Of a stretch of 64,000 nucleotides of DNA, positions 30,910 to 44,128 are shown one piece after another. The stretch lies in assembly GCF_008831285.2 (NCBI RefSeq), contig NC_045138.2, positions 10,366,571 to 10,430,570 on the forward strand. Reading direction: 5' to 3'. The stretch comes from Nymphaea colorata (taxonomy: Eukaryota; Streptophyta; Magnoliopsida; Nymphaeales; Nymphaeaceae). The stretch's first letter is position 1, and every line of letters begins with the position of its first letter. The notes below the pieces were generated by a model. The model was given only the letters and a program-made list of their open reading frames with translations, was not told the DNA's origin and did no database searches. The position numbers were made by a program, and so were the translations under genes.

Positions 30910-32440
30910 TTACATACAAAAATTATAAAATGTAGTTAATAAGAGAGCCACCATTCTAGGGATCAATCTATAACTTATCAAGATTCCTAGAAATAAGCTT
31001 CCAACCCACATTCTTAGGAGGTCTCCATGAGCTTTCACTATTCCTTTCCAAATAGGAGAAGCCTTGGATCTTATCCTTAAAACCCAAGCACTCCTTCTGC
31101 AGAGAAATTTATCTTTGCAGCATTTAGCCCAAAGGCTAGCACTAATAAGATATAAACACCCCAAATAGCACAGAAAAATACAGTTTCATAACATCAATGT
31201 TGCCCTCTAAACTCAATAGAGATAACACATTGCAAGCCTTGAGATGGTTTTCATGGTTCAAATTATAATCTATTCAGAAAAATTTGAAAAAAATATCTTC
31301 CATCGGTTCGCAAAACAAAGGGGAATATTTCAGCACCATTAACCATTCTAAGTTGGGATGCCCACTAGAACTAATTTAAGTAGTGTAGGCGAGCAATTTA
31401 CCCATCAAAGATATATTGAAATTATTTGGGAACTTGAGAATGTAGTACCCTACCCCTATGGTTCAACATACCCAAATATCAGGTTCTAACATAACCTAAG
31501 GACTAACCAACATAATTCATTATTTCCTTAATCTTTCTCTCCTCCAGATTGAACATAACAATTAGAAATCTCTCAACATTTACTTTAATGCCTACATTAA
31601 ACTCAACCTCTCAAAGAGAAGAATAAATATTTGACAATGATCTCAAGAATTCTTTTGAAAATAGAACCACACCATCATAATACATTATCATTTGAAGGCC
31701 CTGTTCCCTTGCTGCAGTACCTATATTTCTCTCCAACCAAAAATTGATATTTCATGAAAAAAATATATATTACAACAATTAAAAACAAAAAAAGGGGACA
31801 AAGGTTCACTCTGACATAATCCATGGTCACTCTCAACAAAATATGCTCTCCTTGATTCAAAATCATTTTCAAAATTACCCACCTATTATTAAAATCTAAG
31901 TAGACAAGTGTCATAGCCAAACAATCCTAATTTACTCTAAGCTTTTGCAGATCGATCTTGATACCAAGGCTGGTCGCCTTATTAAGAGACACAAAATGGA
32001 TCTTCTCATATGAGTGGAGAAAACACACATGAATATTCCTTCATTCCAGAAATACTCTTTCTAATAACAATATTCTATTGAGAATATTTCTATGTGACTC
32101 ACCATTATCTTGAAAATAAACTTAAAAAATGCTCTGTATAAGGAAATAGAATTGAAATCACTTATACGAACCCCCTCTTTTTAAGCATAATACCTTTCTT
32201 AAAGAACCCCCTCTTTCTAAGCATATTATCTTCCTTAAAGAAGTCCTTCATAGCCATTGATACCTCTGGTTTGACAATATGGTTAAAGAATCAATTGACA
32301 CATCTATTGGGCCTAAAGAGTCATCAGAGATGACCTCCATCACTACCAAATGAACCCACTCATCAAAGATGGGCTTCAAAAGACCTTCATATTCTTCATC
32401 TGTCCTCCTAGTACCATCTAGCCACTAATAAGAAAGTAGA
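30910..32440 (-). pseudogene. LINE (non-LTR retrotransposon) reverse transcriptase relic
   Basis: Minus-strand fragments resemble a plant L1-type ORF2. 32030-31800 has LNKATSLGIKIDLQ and GEHILLRVTMDYVRVNLCPLF, matching the region where LINE RTs read LKLDMSKAYD and GLRQGDPLSP. 31700-31440 has a YYDGVVLFSKEFL block where YADD and what follows would be. 31164-30910 has LWAKCCKDKF, SPIWKGIVKAHGDLLRMWVG and LIPRMV, similar to the zf-RVT segment. There are many stops and frameshifts, and no poly(A) tail or target duplication was located. Very old. Confidence 0.5.
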
Positions 32441-33211
32441 CAAATGGAAGAATCATTGGCAAAGAAGGCTCTAATTTCTAAACCAATTACTACTGTTTAA
32501 ACATACCTAAAAAGAGTCATCAATTCACTGTCCTTTGTGGCTGCGAATGTAATATGATTTCTCATTATTTGTTACTTAACATGTATGTGAAAATTGACAT
32601 TATTCCCATCCTCCTCTTTCAACTAGTACAATCTAGGTTTCTGCAAAACTTTTTTTTTTTTTACAAAAAAAAAAAAGTGACCACAAGATCATAATGAATA
32701 TGTGCATCCTTACACATCCAATCATCAGAATTATGTCTATCTTAGAATCTAGTTCATCTAGTTAACTTTGATTGATCCAAATATCAATTCTGCTAGCAAT
32801 ATTCTTATTCCAGTGGCTTAGAGTAGATACGGCGTTATGCAACCTCTTCATCAATCACAACATAGGACATTCTTTAATTCTATTCCTCAGGCTTTTAAAA
32901 TGACTTCTTTGCCAGGTGGTTAAAAGAACAAAAACTCCACAACCAGATTTATTATAATCTCCAAGAGTCTTAAAAAGCTAGACCTGCATAATCTGATGCT
33001 GTCCTTATAATCACCAACAAACTGTCGTAGCTTCCACTTCATCTAGCCATTTTTATTAATAATAGCTATCTATTTTGCTTTGAACTAGAAAGCTAGCTTT
33101 GTAGTGATTAGACCAAGTAAACATCCTTTCACCTCTTTTAACCCTAAATTGATTGCAAGCACTAAAAAAAATCACATAAGTGTGCAATTTTGGTGGTCTC
33201 ACCAACTTTTA

Positions 33212-33215
<4 letters not shown>
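32441..33215. other. AT-rich, no recognised feature
   Basis: May include further 5' LINE remnants. A T13/A12 hairpin-like tract lies at about 32649-32677. Confidence 0.35.
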
Positions 33216-33266
<51 letters not shown>

Positions 33267-33300
33267 GTGTGTGTGTGTAGAGACATAGAGAGAGAGAGAG
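33216..33300. repeat. Compound (AT)n-(GT)n-(GA)n microsatellite
   Basis: Three adjacent dinucleotide tracts: about 35 bp AT, 28 bp GT and 17 bp GA. Confidence 0.95.
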
Positions 33301-35004
33301 ATGAACTTCATTCGCTAGATTAGAACACCATAAGGATATCAAACTATCAAAGTCCTATTAGTACCTCAAAATGAATAGGCAAGTCAGCATCATTTTGCAC
33401 AATAAGGTGGAACCGTCTGGATCTTAGTTATATCTCGTGGTCATCCGTAAAAGCAGAGCAGGTGCTTTAACGTGCCCTTCCAATTTCATTTATTCAAAGC
33501 TACTTCCATTATCACAAGCCTATTTTTTGGAGGTTTGAGGGTCATCCTTTTCCACCACAAGGGTTCTGGTTAGTCGATTGGAAGCGTAACAATGTGAAGG
33601 AAAAAGGTAGTTAGAAGATTGATAAAAAAAGCAAGAGGGTAAAATGTTTTTGCTGATGTCCAAAGGTACAATATTCTGCATGGTTGTTGGGGAATGGGAA
33701 AACACTATCTTGCATGATTTCAGCATTGACACAATAAGTGGTACCGAACACTATTATTTTATGTAGAAAATTTGTTTTTCTTGAAACATGGTTGAGGTGT
33801 GTTATCAAAAGCACCAAGGACAGAATAGGTGGGAAGTTCATCCTAGAGCCTGGGTAGGCTAGGTGCTCATTAAGTTGTGCACCCCTAGAAAAAGGAAGCC
33901 AACAAAATGTGATGCAAATTGTCAAAATGAACAGTGGAAGTGAAACATTCTCAATCAAAACCCTAGTTAACTTCCAACTTATAACAATAGAACCAATCAA
34001 ATGCATGATCCAATAACTAGACATTCCATAACATGAGAATAAACATAATTAAGAGTTTGAAAAATCAAAACTAAAAATTGAAACATTAAATTTTAATGCC
34101 TTAATGGTTATGAAGCATAAAAGGAGCAACTTTACTATTTAACATCAATAATTTTCATTGGTGTAGAACATGCAAAAATTTAAAATAAAACTAAATATGT
34201 TCTTTTAGATCAGATGTTAAGCATCATCTGGGAGTTTTATTTCGTCAATACTTGAACTTTGTGCATAACTCCACGCTCATTAGCATAGCTATCTCAAATT
34301 AAATCCTCAAAATAAAGATGGAAGCTCACAAATGTATTCTAACTGAATACTTAATTTGAGTAAAAAGAATTAAAAAACATCATCCTTTAGTCTCCCTTTT
34401 ACAATTAGTTCACATATTCTAAGTATGCAAACAAGAAATTGAAAATATGAAAGTTTTTTAAGATTATATATGGTCAGAAGGTGGCATAAATATAAATTGT
34501 TGAATATTGCAAACAAAACCTCAACACTACTTGTGATCTACAAGATTTTCCACTTAGCTTATTCCATTTACAAAATTAAATATATACACAAATGCAATCT
34601 GTGAATTTCATAAAGATGTTTAGGATTTTCATCGACCACTCCTGGGGACTAATACTTGAATTGTTGAGTCACTTAGAATTGAAAATGAATTACTTGAAAT
34701 CAAAACCCTTAATTGTAAGTAATTATGATTGTGAAGCTATTTTTTCAGATAAAACTTGAAAGCTAATTGAGGGTATAAATGGAATTTCACAAAATTTAAG
34801 GGCAAAAATGCATTTTTAACTAGCTATACATTGGGCCATAGTTGAAAAGGTTGCGGGTAAAAGTGTACCTTGATTTATAAGTTAAAAATAAATATAAACT
34901 TACTGAGTAAATTTGAAAGAAAAACTATTAAGATATAATGAATGAATATGAAAATCACTAGAATTGAGGATGTTATTAGGAAATCAACTAAATTAATATA
35001 AAAT
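33301..35004. other. AT-rich, no recognised feature
   Basis: 1.7 kb. The longest frame (33611-34024, minus, 137 codons) has no recognisable domain and reads like chance open sequence. Confidence 0.4.
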
Positions 35005-36080
35005 GTGGCTTAATAGAATGGTTTGAGAAGTATAGTTTTGAACATTTAAAAACAAAAACTCATATATGTTAAAGGTGGGCTGCGACACCTAATGAGTTAA
35101 ATAAAAAAAAAATCAAGAATAAGAATTATGAATTAGGTTAAAATAAGGATGAAAGAAAATGCAAAAGTAGGGATCTAAATGGCGGTCAAGTTTTGAGGAA
35201 ACAGTGCAAGTATTTTGAGAGAGACGAGGAGGGAGCCTAGAGGATGAAGAACAAAGGAATAAAATGGCAAACGAGGAAATGTGGGCTGCAAGATTGGCTT
35301 TTCCCCTTTAAAAAAATTTGAGGTTTCTTTCAATAGGGTCTATTTTCTTCACCGTATTTGTTCACCCCAAATTGGATTAACATAGGTTTAGAGGCTGTTA
35401 GTGTTTCCATCTCATGGTGGTGAATAGTCGCATGACTGTGGGTCTTTTTTTGATGTTCCTTCATTTTCTTGAGTGATTAGCTGCTGTTTGCAATTCTGTT
35501 GTGCAGTATTTTCAGTAGGAGTGCCCAACTCTCTGCCTGACTGACGTCACTCTTTTATCTTCTCGTGTAGATTAATTTGTTGTTGTAAGTAAACCCTTTT
35601 ATTATTTCTTTTCTCTAATAACTGAATGGAATTAAGTAGGAAGAAGAAACATGTTCTGGATTTTTGGCATGAGAATCGGTTGGGAAGGTTGCACACCTTC
35701 CCAAATACCAAACTTCATTCCTTGTACTCATTATATTAGAGGATTTTACCTAGTTCAATGAAGTTTTCCTAAGGGGATGCGGTTGGACATATAAGGTTTA
35801 GATTAACACAATCCTATGATTAACATAATCCTATCTATGGATCATGTAGGTTAGATATAAAATTGAGCTGTAAAAATCCTGTAAAACATAGGTTACTTCT
35901 CGAGTGATGGACCTCAGGTTGATGCATAATAAGTATTTTATATTACGATTAGAGAAATATATTGTCCTCATCTTTGTTTTAGTCAGCCGATTTGCTAGTT
36001 AAGTTGATCTTGTAAATTTAAATGTATAGCTGGAATAAGTTGGTGCATGGGTCATTGGCACCCATGAGCAACCAAACAAA
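35005..36080. repeat. Unclassified dispersed repeat, copy 1 (about 1.1 kb)
   Basis: From GTGGCTTAATAGAATGG to TTGGCACCCATGAGC it aligns along its length, in the same orientation, with 51127-52132, with scattered substitutions and small indels. Both copies keep a 9-bp stem hairpin (TGGGAAGGT...ACCTTCCCA). No coding similarity. Copy 1 retains about 25 bp (about 35738-35760) missing from copy 2. Confidence 0.8.
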
Positions 36081-36083
36081 ACG

Positions 36084-36120
36084 TACACACACACACACAC
36101 ACATACACATATATATATAT
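36084..36120. repeat. (AC)n-(AT)n microsatellite
   Basis: About 25 bp AC followed by 12 bp AT. Confidence 0.93.
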
Positions 36121-37430
36121 CATATGTTGGTGTTGGTTTACCATGATTAATATATTACTCAAATGATTACAGATTCGTTCTAAATGACTTATCATACTAA
36201 ATGATTGAATGGATGGCGGGCTGTGGGTGGACAAATGTTTCTCGATTGATTGTGTGTGATGAAACCCTCACTTCATGTTGTTAATACAATAAAGTGTATG
36301 CTAAAGGTGAGCCCAGTACTGATGTACATTGGGTGACCAGAAATTATGAAAATGGTAGATGAAGTTTAATACATGTTAAAAGCATGACAAGTACTTATTT
36401 ATGTTCTTCTCGTTTAAGTTGTTGAATATAGCATATTTTGGGCATGTTGATGTTGTAATATTTCATTGGAAATTACTACAGCAGCAGAGTAACATCAAAA
36501 CTAATGAATGACATGAATAAATAATTAGAAACTAGGTCTTGTGACTAAGCCTTGCAGGATTTCAGGAATTTGATTATGCTCATGTGAGTCATATTTATAT
36601 TTGGTTAGCTTGAGCTTGTTTATTGAGTCTGGGACATGATACATATACTATTTTCATACATACTGCATCTTATGAGTCATAATTGTATATGAACTCAACT
36701 AAATTAATCAAATTGGGACAACCTACTGAGTATAGTTGCATACTCATGACTTTAAATCTCTTACTTTTCAAGTGGTCCCAGTGCATCCTAAATGATGGCG
36801 AGGCTTGATATCCCAGTCCAGATATGTGATGCACACACTCATGCACAATTATAATTTTTGGTTATGTTTTAGTTTGCTATTGTGAATAAATGTTTATGGC
36901 ACAAAGACTGGTGAAGTGGAACTTGGGCCTACAGTGTAAACATTAAAAGTTTACTTTAATTTTGAAAGCATGTGATATTTTGTTATGCACTCTAAAACTC
37001 TAATACAAGACTCTTAGAGCCATTATTTGCTTAAGATAGGTCAAGCCATGTGCTAATTACACATGCAATTATCTGATTAGTCCTTGTGGCCTTAGTACCC
37101 ATTATATAGACCCTACATCTATTTAGGACTGATTGCACTATACATTAACTATGTAAGCCTTGTAGATTTGACTTAAGTTGCACATGATCAGTGCGCTGAA
37201 CGTATAGTTATTGGTTGCCACTAGGGACTTTGCTATCTTCTTCCCCTTCAATTCCCTTCACCATAGTTCTTCTTTTTCAATTCATTCCATCTAGTGGCTC
37301 ATGCTTTGCTCGCTCTCTCTGCTTCCTCTCTTTCTCTTACCCTTGTCATCCCTACTCCATTAGATACCTGGCTCACCATTGTACCGAGATCATCTGCTAG
37401 GAAAGAGAGAACCAGTCACCCCCTACTTTA
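36121..37430. other. AT-rich, no recognised feature
   Basis: No coding similarity on either strand. Confidence 0.4.
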
Positions 37431-39055
37431 GAAGATGAGGAGAAAAAAGTAATTTTCTAGCACAATTCAAAATCTAACAGTCACTAGGATAAAATTTTGA
37501 ATTACAAAATTGATAAAAATAATATGAATCAATGTAACAGCTACCTTCTACATGATATATAACACATAAGCTATAATATGAATCTAACTTCTACCCATCA
37601 CATTGAGAACCCAGAGAGTGAAATGAAATTATGCTTAGCCGCCTGCTTACAATTAATATCTTGTTCAACTGAAAAAGAGAAAGTTCAAAACATGAATCCT
37701 ACTGACTCAGTGAGCATGTCACTAGAGATTGATAATAATTGAAAACAAATACAAACAGCAACCATCAAGAGATATCTTAACATATGCAACTTTCAAGTAT
37801 AATGAACTTTTCATGTCACTGTCTTGCTTAAGTTCTCTCTATCGCCTCAAGAGACACTTTCTATCCACTTGAGGTCCCACTCTTGAAAGACTTGCTCCTT
37901 CATGGAATCTTGCAATTAGTGACCTTTTTTTTAAAAAAAAAAATAGAGGACTTGCTCCTCGCCCCTTGTGGGCTATTCTCGGTCACCACCCTTAGGCTGC
38001 CTTTCTGTCCAGTCATGATAGAGGCTTGCTAAAAAGTTTTATTAACACCTTCATAACTAGACTTTTAAATATTGTTGTGCTAACAATTAATTGCATATTA
38101 AAACATAACCATCAATGCTATAGCAGTTTAAACAAACCAGCACACATGTTTTAAAGAAATTATACTAAAATCTGCTCACCAAACAAAAAAACACTATTTA
38201 ATATGTTTCTTGGTCACGTCCTTGTGTACATTTTGATAATCCAATCCACCTAAACAAATAGATAATAGAGGCAATTAACATTCTTCATGAAAGATCTTCA
38301 CCTATGTCTCTTACATGACCTGCAGTCTCACCAACCATAGCCCATCAAACATGTTGCCCAAACAAGAACAACGCACACACAAGATTTGGAAAACCCCCTT
38401 CTTGTCCTCAATTAATCTTAATTAGGACCTAACAAGAACTCATACAGTTGTATCCCTATTGAAGAATAACACAAAACTGGATTTTCTCTCTTTTCCCAAC
38501 ATTCTACACTCAATACTTCATTCTCAACTGCCTGTACTTCATTTTCGACCACCCATATCTGAATTTTTACTTGTATGTCCCTTTTGGCACTCTATAGATA
38601 TGAAATATCAGTCCTATCATAAATCACATTCTATGACTAACAAGAATCAGATTCCTCTATTAGAATTTAACAAGCAGACATCCAAACCTTGAATCTATAC
38701 ATGAACCAAAAATTGAAATTTGGATTACCTTACCTTCTCTACTGTTCTTCTCTTTCTCAATCTCTCATCTACCCTTTCTCCCTCGTCTGTTCTCTCATTC
38801 TCCCTCTTTCTATTCTCCCTTTTCTCGTTATTCCTCTCTTGTTCTCTCCCTATCTCTCTGTCTTGCTCTCCCATGCTATCAAACCTTCTCTCGTTTTTTT
38901 GTAAGAAACAAGGGAGGCATAGCTCGTGCTATAAAACCCTCCCCTCTTAGCGTTATACAAAATCAACCCACAAAGAAAGATAATTTTTCAAAATCACTCA
39001 TTTTTAGTTTAGAAATTTTCTAAATAGCTTCTTTTTAATACGTACATGTGCAACA
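37431..39055 (-). repeat. Probable 3' LTR of Gypsy-1 (left end undefined)
   Basis: A polypurine tract (AGGGGGGAAG on the minus strand, about 39059-39070) is followed by TGTTGCACATGTACG on the minus strand, starting at 39055, which fits an LTR start. The left boundary was not found; 37431 is only a working limit. CT-rich text at 38740-38880 is consistent with an LTR leader region. No partner LTR was identified. Confidence 0.4.
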
Positions 39056-39099
39056 ATTCTTCCCCCCTACAAGAAATTTTATCCTCGAAATTTAACTTA

Positions 39100-40870
39100 C
39101 CTCTTGAGAAACAAATACAGGTATTTAGGTCTCATCTCATCTTCTTGTTCCCAAGTGGCATCTTGTTCTGACATGTTGGACCATTGTACTTTTACAAATG
39201 AAACAATTTCTTTTTAAATTATGGAATCTTTCTATTCTATAATGCTTATCAGGTTTACTGCATATGTCAAATCCTCATTTAATTGTATTGGTTGTTCCTT
39301 AAACACATGTGAATGTTCATGAACATATTTTTTCAACATCGATATATGAAACATATCATGAATTCTACTAAGTTTGGTACACAACTGTAATCGATAGGCA
39401 ACATCTCCAATTCTCTTTAAAAATTCATATGGTCCAATATATTGTGGATTGAGTTTAGCACCCTGCCCAAATCTAGCTACTCCTTTCCAAGGTGACACCT
39501 TGAGAAAAACTTTGTCTCCCACTTCAAAGTGAAGGTCTCTGCATCGATTATCCGCAGAGTTCTTTGTTCGGTCCTGAGCTGCCTTCATATTTTGCTTGAT
39601 TAGCTTGACTTTATCTATAGTTATCTTTACTAGTTTTGGCCTTAAGAGATTCCGTTCACTTACTTCATCCCAACATACTGGTGTCTGACCTTTTCTACCA
39701 TAAAGTGCCTTATAAGGTGTCAACCCAACATTAGACTGGAAATTATTGTTGTATGCAGATTCTACCAGAGGTTGGTCTACATCCCATGAACTTTGAAACT
39801 CTAATACATAGGCACGTAATGTATCCTCTAGTGTCTGAATTGTTCTTTCTGTTTGCCTATCTGTTTGTGGATGGAATGTTGTACTAAACCTCAATCTAGT
39901 TCTTATGGCTGCATGCAAGCAAGGCTAAAATTCATAAGTGAAGCAAGGATCTTTATCAGACACTATCGCTGTTGGGGTACCATGCAATCCATAAATTTCA
40001 AATACAAACAATTGTTTTAACCTGTTAATAGTGGCTTTCCTTTTAATGGCTAACAGGTGGGCCGATTTGGTAAGCCGGTATACAATCACCCAAATAGCAG
40101 CATTTTCATTTTAGGAACGTGGTAAACTAATGATAAAGTCTATAGTAATAATATATTCCCACTTCCACTTTGGTATAAGGAGGTTTTGCAACAATACAAC
40201 AGACCTTTGGTCTTCTACTTTAATCATCTGACATGTCAAGTAATTCAAAACATATTATGCTATCTCTCTTTTCATACCAGACCACCAATAACTATCTTTA
40301 AGATTTTGATACATCTTCATACTGCCTGGGGTGCATACTGGGAGGTATGTGCTTCTCCATAATCACTAGATTAAGTTCTGTGTCATTGGGTACACACAGT
40401 CTAGTTTCAAGCATTAACATATTATTTTCCATTAACTTAAACTCATGTTTTTCTCCTCTTTTTATTGATGGAACTATCTTATGCAAATTCTCATCAAGGG
40501 ATTGTCATTCCTTTATTTGTTCATAAAGAATAGGTTAACCCTGTATGCACATAAGATTCCCATGCTAGTTATTTGCAAGTCGGTCCTTAAAGCTCACATC
40601 CCAAAAGGAGTGGAAGTTATGTCGCCTTTATATAAGAAATAGTACCTGAATTCTTCTAACTCAAAGCAGCTGCCACCTAGTTAACCTTACCAAGGTGATA
40701 GTCAATAGTGCAATCATAATCTTTAATCAATTCTAACCAACTTCTTTGTCTTGTGTTCAACTCTTTTTTACTAATTAAATACTTTAAATTTTTATGAACA
40801 ATGTATACCTGACACTTTTTGCCAAACAAGTGAAGTCTTCAAACCTTAAAATGAAGATTACAGCTATATT
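39100..40870 (-). pseudogene. Gypsy-1 RNase H (3' part), integrase and chromodomain
   Basis: 40870-40680 resumes RNase H across stops ([19 protein letters not shown]-type sequence). Integrase is clearest in the 39232-39918 frame: HPQTDRQTERTIQTLED with the catalytic Glu, VESAYNNNFQSNVGLTPYKA, LYGRKGQTPVCWDEV, then VGDKVFLKVSPWKG, IGPYEFLKRIGDVAYRLQL and IHDMFHISMLKKYV. After a stop near 39232 the chromodomain follows (VKVQWSNMSEQDATWEQED). Chromodomains steer chromovirus integration toward modified histones. Broken by stops, so inactive. Confidence 0.87.
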
Positions 40871-41729
40871 TGCATCTCCAAAATTTATTTTGATTTCTCG
40901 AGTGCTCCATAATAAATGAACTTTTATTTTGAAATGAGAGAGAAAGGGCCTCGCCCGTCGGTATGAGGATTAACTGTTCTCGGCAGATTTATCGAACGTA
41001 ACCAATCCAAGGGCTATGTTTATTCTTGATGCATTTCATTTTTGCTTAAACATCTTTTCATCTAAATGTGGTACAATGTTTGAGGAAATATTGAAAATTT
41101 GATGTTTTAAAATTTTAGGCAAGTTTTAAGAATCATTTGAGAGTGTAAAACATTTTGCTTTGAAAAATTTTGAATTGAAAAATCTTTACAAATATCATTT
41201 GGAGACATTTGAAGATCACTTTTGAAGTCACTTTAGTGTTCTCTTAAGACTTTATGTAGGTTCGAGATTTTTCTCTAATTCAATTACTACCTAGTAAGAG
41301 CTTCATCTCATCTTGTTCAAGTTCTTTTAAAGAGGTGCTTTTAATCATTTGTAATGTTAAGTGAATGTATGAATGCATTGATCCTACATGATTATAAAAA
41401 AAATAATTCATTTATACCATAACAATCATCTAAAAGTATTTCTACCATCACATACATCTATGTTTCTGATTTTTATTTATAAAATTGTCATAAGTATTTT
41501 TATGAAAAGAGAAAAGTTTTTGAAAATGAAATGAAGTTGTAGACCATCAAGCGTGATTCCAATATTGTGTCATTATCTGAGTTTTAGTCTTGGTTAAGTT
41601 GAAAAGAAATTAAAACATTAGATTATGGGAGAAAAATATTCATAAGAATGAAAAAGAGGAAAGACTTCAATATGAGAGGATTAGAGAGAGAGAGATTTTG
41701 AAAATCATAAAAATGAAAGATTTGAAAGA

Positions 41730-41732
<3 letters not shown>

Positions 41733-41770
<38 letters not shown>
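41733..41770. repeat. (AT)n microsatellite
   Basis: About 38 bp of TA dinucleotides. Confidence 0.95.
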
Positions 41771-41775
<5 letters not shown>

Positions 41776-41861
41776 CTTGTGAAAAGAAAGTATTAACTCA
41801 AATGAAAAGGGAAAAGAAGATCTTAGAAAGAGAGAGAGAGAGATTTTAGAGGGAAAGAGAC

Positions 41862-41864
<3 letters not shown>

Positions 41865-41918
<54 letters not shown>
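41865..41918. repeat. (AT)n microsatellite
   Basis: About 52 bp of TA dinucleotides, preceded by a (GA)n tract at 41828-41843. Confidence 0.95.
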
Positions 41919-41923
<5 letters not shown>

Positions 41924-43916
41924 GAAATTTGTAAAAAAAACATTTAACTTGAAGAGAGAAATAAAAGATTCTAGAGAGGGAAAATGGAACACACTAATAT
42001 ACTCATTCATATGTATATAAAAATGCGTAAAAGGAAATATTGAATCATAGAGAGAGAAAGACAAAGAGAGATAATCATGTCCATGTGCACGTATATAATA
42101 CGTATATATGTATATGTCTTCATGAAAGTTGAAATCAAAAAATAATTAAAAAACATCCGATTTCGATTTTTATATAATGTAGAAAGGAACTTAGACTCAT
42201 GCAAGAGCCTAGGCTAAGTATCCAAAGCCTTATTAAAGAGGATTCTTGCTTTTGAAAATCTTTTAGAAAACATGATTCCAAATATTTTATACATGAACAT
42301 AAAATCATAATTATTTTGTTTTGTTACAAGAGAATATATTTCTCTTTTACCGTTGGGTATGGAAGAAAATCAAGCAACGTAATAAAGCACTCATTGGGTT
42401 TCCTAATTGGGTGATTAAAAGAGAAACTAAACATGAAAATGACATGAAGAAGCATTTTAACATATACATATTCATGAAAAGTTTTTCAGGGTTGGACAAA
42501 TCCTAACCTCAAAGTTCAACATCACAATGATGAAAAATCCCCAACCAAACCCTCATTGTCCTCGTGCACTTAAGGAAAATTCATCTACCACACATAGACG
42601 TCATCTCAAGCATAAACTATGAAGCAAGCAACATAACAAACATATTTTTGAAAATAAATAAAAAAATAAAATTTATTTCCCCTTGCTCATACTCCCAGTC
42701 CAGTCAAGAATAGCTTTCAACTTCGGATAGGAAATCTTTAGAGCTTTCTTGCATGGTCATGGGGAAGTGGCAAGAGAAAATGAAAATAAAAAATGAAAGT
42801 AAGAGAACGACTACATACATCTAATATAGATGATTTTATGAATGGGTCTCTTTCTTCATATGATCCTATAGTTGCCTTGGGTGAAGCTCCAAGATGATAA
42901 AGATATGTCTCCAAGAGATCTTTTTGTGCTCTCTTGAAGAGTTGGAACTTGAAGAAGCTTGCTCCCACGGTTGGAGAAGAAGAGGAAGAAAAGAAGAGAT
43001 AAATGAATAAAGAGCTAAGGAAAACTCTAGATTTTCAAGTGAAAAAGCACTAGACATTCCTCAAGGGTTAGCTCATTACGGAGAGAGAAGATTGTGCAGA
43101 TTTTTATGGAGACTTTTGGAGCCAAACATAAAATTTGATTTTTTTTTTTTTAGTTTAACAAGATTTTTCTGAGAATTTGAAGTATTTTCGAATGATTTCA
43201 ATTTTTTTTAAATAAGTTTTGACTAAGTAGGATTGACCATTAGCCTTGCAAATACCCCTTTAAGGTATAGGCAGGGCTAATGCCACCCCACAGAGCTAGG
43301 GGGTGGTTTTTAGCATCAAAATGGGGCCTGCGTAGTGCCTAGGCCCCGGCTTAGGCATTGTCACGCGCCAGGTGAGTGCCTGGTGCGTTGGCGAGCGGTG
43401 CGCGACACTATCATGCACTATCACGTGCGCAACTGTATGCCATGCGCTTGCATGTTGGTTTATCGCGCAACACGCGACGGTTCGTCACACCACACACATC
43501 TTTATTATTGTTTAAATAAAATAAAATAAAACCAAACAAAATGAAATGAAATGAAAAAAGGGGCTGTCCATATAAATAGTATAGAACTATTTAAAAAAAA
43601 TGTGTATAAAAATGTTTTTTCTTACAAATTGGTGGGGGAGGATTCCGTTTTGACGGACTCCGGGCTCGTTTTAAATCTAGATTGAGTTCAATTGGTCACC
43701 GATGCGTTCTAATAACTGATTTAGACTCAAAAATACAACTTGGTGCGAGAACAGAATATAAAACAAAGGGAATGTCTGTCCATGCACTCACGACACTCAT
43801 AACATCAAATTTTGTTGTCTTGATCTTGACTTTGGATTTTGAGTTTGAAATTCTTGATTTAGATCTAAACTTGGGTTTTAGATATAATTTGGAGCCAAGA
43901 GTTAGATTTTGGATTT

Positions 43917-43982
43917 GAATATGTTGTCTAAAGTTGGGTTTTGAATTTGAATATGTTGTCTAAAGTTGGGTTTTGAATTTGA
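43917..43982. repeat. 32-bp tandem repeat, two copies
   Basis: Unit beginning GAATATGTTGTCTAAAG at 43917 repeats at 43949 with no visible difference. Confidence 0.9.
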
Positions 43983-44128
43983 ATTTTGTGTTTGGGTTCA
44001 AACAAAGACTTAGAGATTTATTTTGGGTAGAATAGTTTTAAATTTGTTTTGGGTCTAGGATTTGGCTTAGGGTCTAGAAATTTAAATCCAAATAGCTAAG
44101 AATTTCGTTTGGGTAAGGGGTGATAGCA

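Larger units (their letters stand above)
40871..44128. mobile_element. 3.26-kb segment interrupting Gypsy-1 RNase H, probably a long LTR
   Basis: RNase H similarity stops on both sides of this segment. Best-guess termini are TGCATCTCC (40871) and GATAGCA (44128), that is TGC...GCA. A clean target duplication is not visible: AGCT occurs on both sides, but five extra bases separate it from the left terminus. It contains no gag or pol, has a 32-bp tandem repeat and (AT)n tracts, and has the feel of a long Gypsy LTR or non-autonomous element. Classification is inference. Confidence 0.5.

Noticed and set aside
33611-34024. 137-codon minus frame as a membrane protein gene
   Set aside because: Hydrophobic bias comes from AT-rich sequence; no domain or homologous motif recognised.
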